A DNA stretch of 31,261 nucleotides from Chara braunii (taxonomy: Eukaryota; Streptophyta; Charophyceae; Charales; Characeae): contig BFEA01001121.1 of NCBI GenBank assembly GCA_003427395.1, positions 12,333 through 43,593 on the forward strand, read 5' to 3'. Below are positions 1 through 11,763 of the stretch, one piece after another. The position numbers and the translations under genes are program-made. Below the pieces are notes generated by a model that ran no database searches, was not told where the DNA came from, and was given only the letters and a program-made list of their open reading frames with translations. Numbering within the stretch: position 1 is the stretch's first letter; each line of letters opens with the position of its first letter.

Positions 1-405
1 AACGCGAACATAAAAAACATTAAAAAAAAGGTTCTCAGAAAACTCTGAAAAAAATATATGTCCTGTAACAAAATTATACAAGCAACTTTTGCCTAAGAGT
101 TATGTTTAAATTCGTAGCCAATCATGAGTTAAAAATAAAAAACCAAAAACAAATATATATTTTCTGTTTTTTTTACGGAAAAAAAATATGTTCGCCCGAA
201 CATATTCGCGAGCTGTTCGCGCGAACATGAAGGGGCGCGAACATGTTCGCCGTGCTCCGCAGGTTTTAACCTATTTTTAGGGGTATTAAAAAAATATTAA
301 AAAAACAGGCCCCGGACCGGGCCTCATTGGCCACGGCCGAAGCCGACTTTTTCGGTCGTGGGGGCTGAATTGCTCGCGACCTAGACCGCTGGTGTCACAT
401 AGCAA
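1..405. repeat. Left arm of an inverted-repeat family, cut by the window edge
   Basis: Positions 1-280 match the reverse complement of about 2610-2945 along their length. Shared landmarks are AAATTCGTAGCCAATCATGA, a T-tract followed by ACGGAAAAAAA, TTCGCGAGCTGTTCG and GGGGCGCGAA. The segment is packed with short palindromes built on GTTCG/CGAAC. It ends near GGTGTCACATAGC at 391-403, a terminus-like motif that recurs as GCTACGTGACACC at 13475. Since the right arm continues about 70 bp further, the outer end of this copy lies outside the window. It could be a terminal inverted repeat of a roughly 3-kb DNA transposon, or one of two independent MITE-like copies in opposite orientation. Confidence 0.7.
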
Positions 406-497
406 AGATATGATTAAGAACGATTGGAGAAGGAGTTTCACGAATGACACCTTGAATGTGCAGATTTTTTAAAGTGGTACCAACAAATTGCTGGTTT

Positions 498-728
498 TCA
501 ACAAACAAATTGTAGTGGGGAAATGAGTTTCAGAACTTCCAGGTGGTTCCGTTTCTTTCCAGACATCTTCAAGTTCTTGGACATCATCAATCTCTCCATC
601 CGCCAAACCTCCATAATTTTTGTTGGATCATTGTGGTTGGTTCCGCAATGATTTGACCATATTTTTTGTTGGATCAATTTTGAGACAAACTTCATTCTCA
701 ATCCAAATAAGTACGTTCTTTGAATCAA
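498..728 (-). pseudogene. Possible decayed coding fragment, unidentified
   Basis: An open stretch of 76 codons read on the minus strand. An alternative frame over the same bases gives an acidic segment that looks protein-like (EIDDVQELEDVWKETEPPG), interrupted by stops. I do not recognise a family. It lies between the two inverted arms, so it may be a relic of the element's own gene. Chance openness in AT-rich DNA is a real alternative. Confidence 0.2.
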
Positions 729-1144
729 TTCGTCGATATTTTTCTAACAGTTCCTTCCATTAATTAAGATGATCAAATAATGAAGTTGCATTGAAATCAT
801 CTGGAATGTTGAGCCAATCTTAAACTTTTGAAAGCTATCGCATGACACAAGATGCTTGGTTGATTGATGGCGAGTGAGTGACAGATAAGAGAAATTGACT
901 TATGGAAGGCAACTGCCTAGCCGTTATATGACCTTCATCCCTTCAGTTATCATGGTGTTTGTTTTGCTATCTTGAGTTTTACAAGATTTTGTCCTTCTTG
1001 TGTCGGTAGTCGGTTGGTTGCCTGCACATAAGAATTTTTCGGTTAGTAATCTAAATCACTTACCATGACGATGTTCTCTTTAGGTGTAAACCGGAAAAAA
1101 CGAGCAGGCATGATAGTCGTCATGGAAACCCTTTTATAATACAT

Positions 1145-2017
1145 TTAATAAAACTTCTCTTTTGAGAATAATAATAAGATAATATGCAACACCAACCGAA
1201 AAAAGTGGGGGATCCTGATTCTACACACTTGAAGGTGTGCAAATAAATTTTTGTACCTTCTTGCCACCTTATAATTTATGTCGCTCTTGGCCTTGAGGAT
1301 CTTCAAAACGGCCTTGATTGGAATGTATAAATGTGACTTCTGCAACCAATCCTTGACCTTTTAAAGGATCAAGGAATCACACAAATGCCTTGTCACACAG
1401 TTCGTATCATTGGTAAATGCCTTGGCTTCATCCTTGCCTGTTCCATACTGGGTGTAAGCAAGGTGGACCATATTGGCCATGATGATTATATCCATGTGCC
1501 TCCTCTACAAGAAGGCTTAAAAAATTTAGTGCAAGTATTTAACTTCTTCAGCTGCTGCACATTTGGGTCAAACTTCTTGGATGATTTCTTAAAACATAGA
1601 ATTAATTTTTGCTTTATCTGCTACACTTAAATCCTCAATGTCCGCCTCATTACTGTAAGAGTCTGAGCGGCTGCTAGAATGTTTTCGCATAAGATAGTTG
1701 AGTTTTCTCCTTTTTCTTAGAGCAACTTTCTTGAGAGAGGTCTCAACATCGCTTTTGGAAAGTTGCTCGTCATCCGAATGAACCAGAGATTTCTTTCCTC
1801 TTTAGGGTTCTTCCTCGGAAGGTCTCACTCTCACGTTTATGAGTGCAGCCGGAAAGGTCTCAAAAGTATTTTCTCTCTTAACTTCATAGAAAAAAATATT
1901 ATCCATACTTGCTTCAAATGGTGAGATATTCCTTAGGACTATTAGAGCAGGGTAGTATCCTACCGCTGGGGTGTTGCAGAATACTGGGATGGTGGTTCCT
2001 ACCAAAATGTTTGCCAC
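1145..2017 (-). pseudogene. Decayed minus-strand gene inside the inverted arms, unidentified
   Basis: Three successive minus-strand stretches look like the remains of one gene. First comes a 71-codon hydrophobic/aromatic piece at 2017-1802, containing NILVGTTIPVFCNTPAVGYY. Next is a charged, serine-rich piece at about 1800-1625, containing KSLVHSDDEQLSKSDVETSL and then DLSVADKAKINSMF. Last is a lysine-rich piece at 1345-1145, containing KAVLKILKAKSDINYKVARR. They are separated by stops and frame changes. No domain is recognisable. Its position between inverted arms suggests a dead transposon gene, but this is inference; a captured host fragment is equally possible. Confidence 0.3.
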
Positions 2018-2040
2018 CCTAGTCTTGACGAAAGCTCTTG

Positions 2041-2609
2041 TGAAAAGTGTCCTCTTTCAAAATGAATAAAAAAACATCAGTTCGAATGTATAAAAAAAAA
2101 ATAAAAAAATTACAAACTATTTGTATCCTTTATTTTTATTTTGATGCCCAAACCACACACTCTGAAAATTGGTTACCTCAATAAGTTATCTTAATGTCGC
2201 CTCTTGTTACCTTCAAACGTTGAAGGAAAACTAGGTCAAAACTCCAAAACTCACAACTGCTCCTTCAGGTAGGTAAGTTTGCGTTAGATGGAGGTTCTGT
2301 TTTGATCACAGAGGTTGTAAGTTCCCTTGTGCGGTTTTGATCTGCCAGCTAGTTTTGGCAACTTCACTTGTGCTCCATCTCCTTTCACCTTCCCTTCATT
2401 ATTCCAAAATTCTAAGGCTTTTCTTTTTCATTTTTTTCTAATTTCAAGCTTGGAGTTAATCCTTCGCACTTTGTCCTTTTTTTTTTTTTAAGATAAATTT
2501 ATGTCTCATGAGTTCTATAACCTTGTTAGAGTTCTATAATCCAAAAGATACTCTGATTTACGGGTCCAGTGAGTAATGAATTTTTTTTTTTGAATTCTAC
2601 TCTTTTCTT
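2041..2609. other. AT-rich sequence without a recognisable gene
   Basis: Contains A/T homopolymers (for example the T-tract at about 2479-2489) and no open frame that looks coding. It is interior sequence of the inverted-arm region. Confidence 0.5.
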
Positions 2610-2755
2610 TTTCAACGAAGCCCTCTTATCTCTAAGAATAATGAGAACTGCACAGCAAGCCGATCATATTCGCGCCCCTCCATGTCCGCGCGAACGTATA
2701 CCCTCATTCCCTCGAACAGCTCGCGAACAAGTTCGGGCGACGATCCTTTTTTTCC

Positions 2756-2796
<41 letters not shown>

Positions 2797-3018
2797 ATTT
2801 GATTTTTAACTCATGATTGGCTACGAATTTGAACATGACTCCAAGGAAAACAATGCTTGTATTGTTATTTTACATAACATAAATATTTTTGAGATTTTTC
2901 TGCAAACTTTTTTTTTTTTTTTTAAATAATTTTTGTGTTTGCGTTCGGAGGGTTTTGGGCGTTTGTTCACGTTCGCCTCCGAACGTGAATACGGTGCTAT
3001 GTAGAATGAGAATAAAAA
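2610..3018. repeat. Right arm of the inverted-repeat family
   Basis: This is the reverse complement of the sequence at 1-280, with moderate divergence and a much longer A-tract (2758-2789). A perfect 10-bp stem, TTCACGTTCG / CGAACGTGAA with loop CCTC, lies at 2966-2989. The likely outer end is GGTGCTATGTAG at 2993-3004, resembling the GGTGTCACATAGC end of the left arm. No target duplication can be tested because the partner end is outside the window. Confidence 0.7.
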
Positions 3019-3030
3019 ATTGACCAAGCT

Positions 3031-3076
3031 ATATATATATGTATATATAGTATATACTATATACATATATATATAC
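3031..3076. repeat. Near-perfect AT palindrome
   Basis: Alternating TA/TG sequence that folds back around GTATATAC. It is capable of a hairpin or cruciform and has no coding potential. It lies just outside the presumed end of the right inverted arm. Confidence 0.6.
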
Positions 3077-3649
3077 TTTAAAATTTGTATTGCATTTATG
3101 ATCAATCTTACTGATTTTGATTGAAGGATTTGATAAGTGGTTTGAAAAATTTTATTATTATTTTTTTTTAACCTATAAAAATAAAGATAAGCGTTAAAAA
3201 TGCTTTTACTTTGAATTTAGGAGAGAGTTGGTGGATTTACAAAACATATTTAAATTAAAGTTTTACAGGTGAAGTTCAAATGGGGAAGTATTTTAGTCTC
3301 ATAAGCCTAGGAAGTTCTGTTGCGATTTTTCGTGCTGACTCGGTCAAATTAATGAATCATTAAACAATCAAACATATAACTCATTCAAGTCTCATTGAAG
3401 CACTTTCATACAATGAAAAACAAAAATGATGTTGAAAATAATTTTTAAGTTATTTTTTTATTTTGTTTTTTGTTTAACTATACTGGCAAGTTTTAAATGG
3501 ATAAGGATTCAATCAGGCTCTCCCACTTCCCCCCCACTTGTTTTTTTTTTAATAACTAATCCAGGTCAACTAATCTGATTCTCAAGTAATACTAACAATC
3601 AAATGAGTTACCAGAGGAGACAACCAACAACTAATCAGAGGAGATAATT

Positions 3650-3862
3650 AATAAGTAGGGGAAACTACGCGAGAGTCAGAAAAATGAGTTATAATTGCAC
3701 TGTTTCGCCAAGATACAGTCTCAAATTGTAGTTCAGGTAATATATGCAACCCAACATTTTGGTCAGCTAGGGTTCCCGAAAAGCAATTGCAGACTGTATC
3801 TTGCCCCATAATGCAACTATAAATCATTTTTTTGATTCTACTTAGGTTACCCCCAATTAGTA
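3650..3862. mobile_element. Foldback MITE-like element
   Basis: Two arms of about 50 to 70 bases are inverted copies. AGATACAGTCT (3711-3721) faces AGACTGTATCT (3791-3801). Homology continues outward through ATAATTGCA / TGCAACTAT and TCAGAAAAATGA / TCATTTTTTTGA to GTAGGGG / CCCCCAA. The 69-bp centre is not coding. Imperfect arms and no clear target duplication suggest an old non-autonomous DNA element. The flanks 3077-3649 and 3863-4240 are AT-rich with nothing recognisable. Confidence 0.6.
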
Positions 3863-4240
3863 ATACTACGAAGTTAATGGTTTCCTTTGAGATTGGGTCT
3901 GCTTCATAGAAATGCAATCTATGTTAACTTACAGATAAAATTTATAATAAAAATAACAAGTCTCGAATAAGGAGTAATCTTAACATACTTTAAAATATAT
4001 CCAAAATTTATTTCTTAGTCATAGATAGATCATTTTAGGGCTTTCTTTGCTTTGGATAAAATCAAGACCCCCTCGTTTGTCTTGTGAATCACAAAAAAAA
4101 AATCCTAAATTCGATAAAAAAAACAGGTACACGACCAGAATATCAATTATTCATCAAAGAAAATTTTTTCATTACCAAAAATTGGATTTATCCTCTATTA
4201 AGAACGCTCTATTAGTGATTTATCGACAAAAGTGATGAAT

Positions 4241-5333
4241 TTTCGGCAAGTTCTACTCTTTTTTTTCCCTGCTTTACTTCTCTTATATCATCACTCTTTG
4301 TACCATCCTTAAATACCTCCAACTTCCTTCTTCAGATTCGGGTCTCATGCTAGTATTGCAAAGAACAACGTTTTGGATTTTTTTGCCTTCTCCGGGGTGA
4401 TTCTGTTTCAGGCGCCATTGAGCCTAAGACAACTCCCTTCTTCTTTGCGGTAAGTCTCAGCGAATGAATTTGAGCCCTATCGCATGTCTGCTAAACGATT
4501 TAGGCTTCATCTTTGAAACAATAAAGAAACTCAAGCAGTCGAGCTGCATCGCTTTCCGTATAGAGATGCATTCTTCTCCGAAAATTTTCATCGCCAGAAC
4601 TTCCCTCATCCTTCCACTGCCTTCGCCCTCCCATTTTTTTGGCTCAAACCCCTTTTAGAGATGCTCAATCAATAGGAACCTCATATCAAAACGCCCCACC
4701 CATCCGATAATCATTCCAAGACCGAGAAACTTGCATCTATTATTGTCAAACTATTCCCGACATTCTGTCGCACTCTCTCATTACGAGCTCCAATTCCGTT
4801 TGACTTAACGAAATAAGAGTTTTTCCGATACGATTCACTTCGACTGTGACAGCGAAAAGTTATCCGAGTACTCAATGACCTAACGCACTCACCACAACAC
4901 TTCGATCCACCACTTTGATATCTCTCCTCCCACTCCATTTCTTGAATTCACAAAACCGATGGCGGACAATATACTCACAAAGAGTTTTTATCACAATTTC
5001 GTTTCCAGGCAAAACTTAATACCGAAACTGACCCGTAACTTCTCAAATCCCTAGTCTCTGCAAAGGTCGGGTCTTTCCAACAGTGTCAGTGTTCCCTTCT
5101 CCTTATCTAGAACGCACATATTCCTGAATTCATTGTGGAAGTATACAGTTGTAGTTTTTCGTTCTTCTCCTTTGCAAGACCTTTCTCTACCTCCCCCCCA
5201 TAAACATCACATTTCGAGCTTGGAACAATGCTAGTCCAATTTTCTTTCGATCCCACAATTGCGAGTGCAACCGACATCATTCTTTTTTCAAGACTAGTTT
5301 TGCACTCCAAAGAAGATTGACTGCAAAGATATT
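4241..5333 (+). other. C/T-rich region with short coding-like stretches
   Basis: Several short plus-strand stretches have protein-like composition, for example SIIVKLFPTFCRTLSLRAP at about 4740-4795. They are repeatedly interrupted by stops and change frame. They may be upstream remnants of the decayed gene that follows. No domain is recognised. Confidence 0.25.
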
Positions 5334-6720
5334 TTGTTCCCAATGTCTTCCTACCAACTCCTTACTCTCTTATCCGAAAGTGTTATACGACCTCGATCAG
5401 ATTGTATACCTTCACGGTTCAACTCTTATCGTCTTGGATGTGCTTCCTCTAAGGTAGCCACGAGACTCAGGGTCGTTTTTTCGAAAAATCTTGTTTTCCC
5501 ATCGCGAACTAGTCACTTAACTTCGTTTAGTCCAGAAGCGCATTTACATAAAGAAAAGTGTTATACTTCGGTGGGAGCCACCCCCAATCTTAATAGCACA
5601 TCGACCTCTTACCTTCGTCTTATTCCATCCATCGTAACTGCTAGAAGAATACTCAATCTTGTAGACCCTCTCTAACTTCCTCGATCTTGACTCTGCCCAT
5701 CAAACGAGATGCAATGCCTTATTTGGAATCCGACTTGTCATTTGTTGATGACCACTTGACCCTGGTAAGATAGTCGTTTTAGAGTTTTCTCCTTCCTAGC
5801 ATACGGATTAAACTTTTGTGTACCTTATCCTAAATTCAGTTCCTCTGAAGAGCAAGAAGACGAATTCCTACGCTCGCATGAATCGGCCCTTAGCTTATCG
5901 AGTACCCTAGATTCACAGAGACTTGACCGAAACCTCAATCTTTGTCCTTACCTTCCTCGGTTGATTGTATTCTGGTAAGACGATTTGGGTAGTTTTTTTT
6001 TCTTCTTTTTTTTAGCTCAACATCAACCAACTTGTTTGCTTACCCGACCCTCCTTTCCTCAAGCGATTTAGACTTAGAAAAGGAGGTACTCAAAATCTTA
6101 ATCCATTTATTCAATGCTAAGATCGGAGGGAAGAGTAATCTCCTTCAGAGAGATTTAGAAGGTAACATTAATCGAATGCAAAGAAATGAGGAAGACTTAT
6201 TCAACGAATCTCGATTCATCATCTCTCCTGACCTTTTGCAACTCTCACAATGACTTAGCAACAACCCAACTTTCATTCACCTATCCTCCCCTTATCGATA
6301 GCCGAGGTATCATCTCCTTCGTAACGTGCAAGGCTTTGCCTAATCGAATCCTTCTTCGAATTTCCCCAACTAACCCCAAAAATTGCTCTGCCGGTGCGAT
6401 ATAGTTTTTAAAGTCTTTCCCTTCCCGTCGAAGCCACCCCCGTAAGATCTCTGAGGGTTGGGCGGCCCCTGGTCGGGCCGCCATACCAAAGACCTAACTC
6501 TTCCTTACAGCGAAATATATATCTACCTCTCACGCTCTTCTGGCCCTCTCTTCGCAAACTCGATCGGATTTTTTCTTGCGACGATTCCCACTAGGGTACA
6601 AAGGAAACTTCAACCTAATTCTTCTTGATCTCTTCATCGTGAAAGCAACTAGACTTGTTCATCCGCAAGCCCTAGGTAAATTTCGCACCGTCTTCGTTCT
6701 AACATGATTAAGTTCTGCAC
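5334..6720 (+). pseudogene. Possible broken multi-exon gene, unidentified
   Basis: Successive plus-strand blocks look coding. These are a 113-codon block ending at 5675, an acidic serine-rich block at about 5812-5974 (FSSSEEQEDEFLRSHESAL), a 70-codon block at 6016-6253 (DLEKEVLKILIHLFNAKIGG), and a basic block at about 6520-6700 (FPLGYKGNFNLILLDLFIVK). Between the second and third blocks, a 41-base GTAAGA...TTTAG segment (5975-6015) joins the frames correctly and looks like a tiny intron. A second GTAAGA...TAG candidate (5766-5800) does not preserve frame. The product is unknown. Frame changes near 6190-6250 argue for a pseudogene. Chance openness in C/T-rich sequence cannot be excluded. Confidence 0.3.
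6461..6482. repeat. Perfect GC hairpin in AT-rich surroundings
   Basis: GGCGGCCC and GGGCCGCC form an 8-bp perfect stem around the loop CTGGTC. It lies inside a GTAAG...TTACAG segment (about 6441-6515) that resembles an intron of the possible broken gene. Confidence 0.6.
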
Positions 6721-7091
6721 CCCTTGACTTAGAGCCACGTACCAGGTGGCCCAGGGCTTTGAAAATAAAGATCTTCATGACTTTACTTGTATCCTTGTAG
6801 AGTAATTTAGTCCTTTACTCTCCTACCCTTAATCTCCTATCTGCCTCCCACCGCCCCCTCCCTTAAACGTTGCGAATAATTTGCTCTCAATCAAGATCAG
6901 GTACCCCTCCCGGCCTCCCGTGGTTCAGACACTTACCTCAAAGGCTCAACCCTAAAGAAAAAACGATTCGCCCTGAGAAACAAGGGAAAAAACGTCTGAG
7001 CCCAATAGTCACAGCCTTGCCGCCCACCGTGCAGGAATATGCCACTCAGCTCAGTGTGTACGGCAAGCGGAGAAATAAAGAAACAAACGGT

Positions 7092-7138
7092 GATGAGTAC
7101 TCTTGGTTACTATGCATATATAGGAAAGAGTACTCATC
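7092..7138. repeat. 13-bp perfect stem-loop
   Basis: GATGAGTACTCTT (7092-7104) and AAGAGTACTCATC (7126-7138) are perfect inverted copies around a 21-base AT-rich loop. The surrounding region, 6721-7464, has no convincing gene. The stem may be a remnant of a small foldback element; no target duplication was identified. Confidence 0.55.
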
Positions 7139-7464
7139 CAGGGACAGTTCCATAGGAGATGGCCCCCTTCCTGGGCCCCATCCGGGAACCTAGGTGAGTT
7201 CCCAATCCTCAATTGCAGACTGGCATGCTGATATGTCGCCGAAAACCTCGACACATGAGAGTCTCCGCCCTATGGTCCAGTCACAAGGCATACTCGCGCT
7301 GGCACTTTCGTAAAAACATGTGGCAACAATCCAAAGCAGGATGCACATGACTGCAATCACAGTCCGAGCTTTGTTCAAAAAGTCGAAGTTCTAGAAAACT
7401 TTGGGAGTGCAGCGGAACGTAAAATCCCATTCGAGAGTACGTTTCGCCACACTGCACTCTGGAA

Positions 7465-9131
7465 GGGGCTAGGGCCCAAAGAAATTCTCCCATCGTCGCC
7501 CGAGGAAATTCGCGCTTTCGTTCCACTCATCCTCAGAATTGTTCCCTGAGGACGATTCCTTGGGGCCTTCCGCGGCCAGTTTCATACATCGACAAGCGGA
7601 CGTGGGGGGGGGGGCGAGGTTGGTCCAGCAAGGTGTGTGCATGCGGACGTCGTTGGTCCAGCTCGGTTGGGGTCGCGAATCCGAAAGTTGGCGGCGAAAA
7701 AACAAAATGGCCACAAAAAAGGTGCGCAGTCCCGGATTCGTAATTCGAAATTCAAATTTCCGCAAGCGAGTGACGGCGGCGTGGGCGTCCCTTGCGGCTG
7801 ACGGCAGCAACGTTCCTCGGCGGAAGCGTTTGGGTACGGGGTGGTGGCTGCGTGTCGACGGGCACGCCGAACATACATGTACACGTCCAAAGTAGCAAAG
7901 ACACCGTCACACGATCGCCATCGTTGTCGTCTTCGCAGGCGCACCTTCGCCGTCGACGTGTAAGCTGTGCACTCCGGTTGTCACTCGCAGCATCGCTGTT
8001 GTGCGCCCCGACACACGTGGAGTCTTCTGTACTTGGCGACGCCCACGTCCACAGTACCAGTTTCGTCGATGGACATGAATGGGGAGGCGGGCCGTGACAT
8101 ACTGAGCAAGGCGGAGAGGACGGCGGTGGCAGCGGCCGTTAACGCCGTCCTCTTCCGGTGTCAATTGCAGAGGACCGAGGGGAGGATGAGAGCGGCCATT
8201 CCCGCACGGCGGAAGAGGACGCTGCAGTCCATGAATGTGGACGCAGAGGTTGCAAGTGCGGTGGCAGGTGCACGTACCCAGACCGCTCCGACGGCCTTGA
8301 ACTCCCCGACAGGCTCTGCCCAGCCCGCTGCCCACCACCCTGCTCCCCTGCAGACCTGCAGATCGCCTGGCGCCCCTCCATCCTGACATCCTTCTTCAAA
8401 ACCCGTCTTCTGCGGGCACGTTGCGAAACGCTGCCGAGGATGCACACGTGGAAGACAACTAAGAGGAGGAGCAAGAGGACGACCAGCACCAGCAGCGGTA
8501 GCCTCTGAAAGATGTCGGCCATGAAAGGCACGTGGACGACGGCAGCAGCTAGAAGACAACGGTGGACGTCCAGGAAATGGCGAGGGACAGTGGTGCAAAC
8601 GGTCGATCGCAGCTATCGACAAAAGCAGGGAAACGTATTCCGTCGTGGAAGACACTGTGCAATGGGGACAGCGGGGGCCGGCTGAAGTATTCGAATCTGC
8701 CGACCGTTGGGCGTCTTCCCGCTAGGGGCCAAGGGCAGTGATGCAAGGCAGCCCCTTTTCGACGTCGTGGAGGCCGGCAGGCCCCCAAAGGGGACCGTTG
8801 GCGGACAATTCCATGACGCCAACCGTTGCCGACCGAAGATGTCCGTCCACGCGCCGCCAGGAACAGCAATGGACCAACCACGTCGAAAATTGTCGTCGAC
8901 AGATCTGCGGTCGACACCCCGATTCTTCCAGATGCTCGACCTCCAAGGGACCTCGGGAGGTCCCTTGGGGAACGCATCGAAATGGCTGTAGCCCGAGGAA
9001 TCCCCGAGGAATCCCTGAGGAATCCCCGAGTAAATGTTTTCACATTTTTTTTTCAATTTCTTCCCCGAGGATAAGTGGAATGATGATTTCCTCGGGGGAT
9101 TTACATGCCCGAGGAGTGTCAAACGAGCCCC
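7465..9131 (+). mobile_element. Degenerate PIF/Harbinger-like transposon, copy 1
   Basis: The right end, GGAGTGTCAAACGAGCCCC (9113-9131), matches the terminal repeat of the well-bounded element at 21651-23281. About 190 bases inward are collinear with that element in opposite orientation: a GGGACCTC...GAGGTCCC palindrome, GTTTTCACATT, and GTGGAA followed by TTTCCT. The left part is also homologous, with TTCGTTCCACTCATCCT, the TTGGTCCAGC blocks and AATTCGAAATTCAAAT. The left terminus is decayed: GGGGCT at 7465 is only a guess, and no matching 3-bp duplication is visible. No complete transposase is present, so it is non-autonomous. Confidence 0.6.
8069..8386 (+). pseudogene. N-terminal remnant of a transposon protein
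   Basis: The 105-codon frame beginning MDMNGEAGRDILSKAERTAV aligns with the protein fragment encoded by the other copy of this family (minus strand, 22666-22118). Both contain VAA.V..VL.RC or VAAVS..VLRC, followed by a basic R-rich stretch ending RRKRTL or RRRTL, then an alanine-rich segment. This shared N-terminus supports a real ancestral coding region. The downstream part is proline-rich and unrelated, so the fragment is probably truncated by deletion or frameshift. No catalytic DDE residues are visible, and function cannot be inferred beyond being transposon-encoded. Confidence 0.4.
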
Positions 9132-9438
9132 TCTGTGTGAAACAGTCCGTTTGTTTGTCCCGTTGAGCTCCACTCCCAAATCTTGGATGAAACTCCGAGG
9201 TCCCAAGGAGCTCTTCCAAAAATGAACATTTGCAGGCTGTGGTTTCGGGAGGAGTGCTCTTGGAGTCTTGGGAGCCACATTCTGACAGCTCGCGAATTCA
9301 ATCTGACAGATCAATTTTCTTTTTTTTCCCCTTTTTCAGAGTTTTCCCCTCAAAATTCAGGTTTCGTTTTATGACAGATAAAATTCCGGAGCTGGTGTGG
9401 AGACGCTGCACTCCGTGCACTGCACTGCTTGAAACAGC
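9132..9438. other. Flank of the transposon, no gene seen
   Basis: Contains a C/T-tract and short direct similarities (AGGAGTGCTCTTGGAGTC), but no recognisable feature. Confidence 0.4.
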
Positions 9439-9500
<62 letters not shown>

Positions 9501-9521
9501 GACACACACACACACACACAC
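9439..9521. repeat. Compound (CT)n(CA)n microsatellite
   Basis: A CT run of about 20 bases passes directly into a CA run of about 60 bases with single G interruptions. Open frames across it on either strand are artefacts of the repeat. Confidence 0.95.
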
Positions 9522-10280
9522 CGAGGGGCGGTCGCTTCGTTTTTACTTCCTCTTCCCTTTCTACTTTTTCTGTCACTTGACTCTTCATCTCGATGTGAAA
9601 ACTCTCTCTCTCTCTCTGAGGGCGTGCTCGGACTACGACAGTCTCCTACTCAAGCTCTGGACGTGATTACGGTCAATTCGTCCACCTGTAGCCGCAATTG
9701 TGGTCAGATACAGTCAGAAAAGTCGAACATGCCCTCTACGTGAGCAGTACCTCTTGGGGCCCGTCATTTCTTGGTGCGACTGTTCGTCAACTTGAAACTG
9801 CTTCACACTTCGTCGTCTATTTTGTGTCCCGCTTGTTCTCAACGTGAATAAATTCACAGCTGCAGCCATAGCGCTCAGCTCGGCAGTCGAAGATAGAGAA
9901 CGCGGAAGAGAGAGGAGGCGGAGGACGAAGAAGGGAAGGCAACTCCATGCCAAGGAAGCGCAGGGAAAGCTGAAGGCGGAGGCTGGGAGGGGGCCAAAAA
10001 CGGGGGAGGGGGGGGGCGAAGAGGGGAGAGAAGCAGGCGGAAAGACGGCGGAGAACCCGTAGTAGTAGTGAGGTGAAGAGACCGCGAGTTCTTTGGCGCA
10101 GCCACGCGGAAGAAGAGGGGGGGGAGGGGGAGGAAGGGGGAAGACGGCATTGGCGATTTGGCACTAGCCGGGGATAATCGACGCGGGCGGGCGGAACTTC
10201 GCCGCGGAGGGGGGTCGATATTGTCTGAGGTTGCGCAGCCAGCCGGCTATCTGCTTCGGTAGCTAGGAGTGATCATCATC
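9522..10280 (+). promoter_or_regulatory. Upstream region of the aldo/keto reductase gene
   Basis: Purine-rich on the plus strand from about 9890, with long G/A runs, then GC-rich close to the start codon. No TATA box is evident within 100 bases of the ATG. A second short CT microsatellite lies at 9602-9617. It presumably holds the promoter and 5' UTR, but no transcription start can be placed from sequence alone. Confidence 0.3.
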
Positions 10281-11357
<1,077 letters not shown>

Positions 11358-11763
11358 ACGGGTGAGCTTCATCATTGCGATCCCGATGATGAGCTGGGTG
11401 ATCATCCAGTCGGGATGATGACCCCGTTGATCAGTATCCTCGCGCTGGAGATTATAAGCCAGGTCATCCTCATCATCCTCATCATCCTCAGGATCCTCAT
11501 CATCGTCATCATCGTCATCATCGTCATCATCGTCATCATTGATCTGATTGGAGGACGGGGAGGAAGGAATAGGAGAGGGGGAGGCTGTTCCTTTATTTCT
11601 ATGATCTAGTGGGAATAGCCTCGGAAACAGTCTCGTACTGTATAATAGAAACAATTGGACATGAAGTGTACATCCTTGCGCAAGTTGAATGATCCTGTGC
11701 GCTTAAACAACATTATTCCTTCTTCCAGTTGCATTTGTTGTTTCTGAGATCTCGCCCCCTCCT
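11358..11763. repeat. 3' flank of the reductase gene with an (ATC)n repeat
   Basis: From about 11465 to 11541 the sequence is a CATCCT/CATCGT trinucleotide array. Open frames across it encode runs of Asp/Glu or Ile/Val and are artefacts. Just before it (11370-11420), GATGATGAGC and CATCATT motifs form imperfect inverted repeats. The 3' UTR of the reductase probably lies here. Confidence 0.8.

Noticed and set aside
7515-7560. Minus-strand CTGAGGATGAG...GAAA as a hammerhead
   Set aside because: Helix II does not form and no cleavage triplet or helix III is present; it is transposon subterminal sequence.
9437-9530. Open frames on both strands rich in His/Thr or Cys/Val
   Set aside because: They are translations of the (CT)n(CA)n microsatellite.
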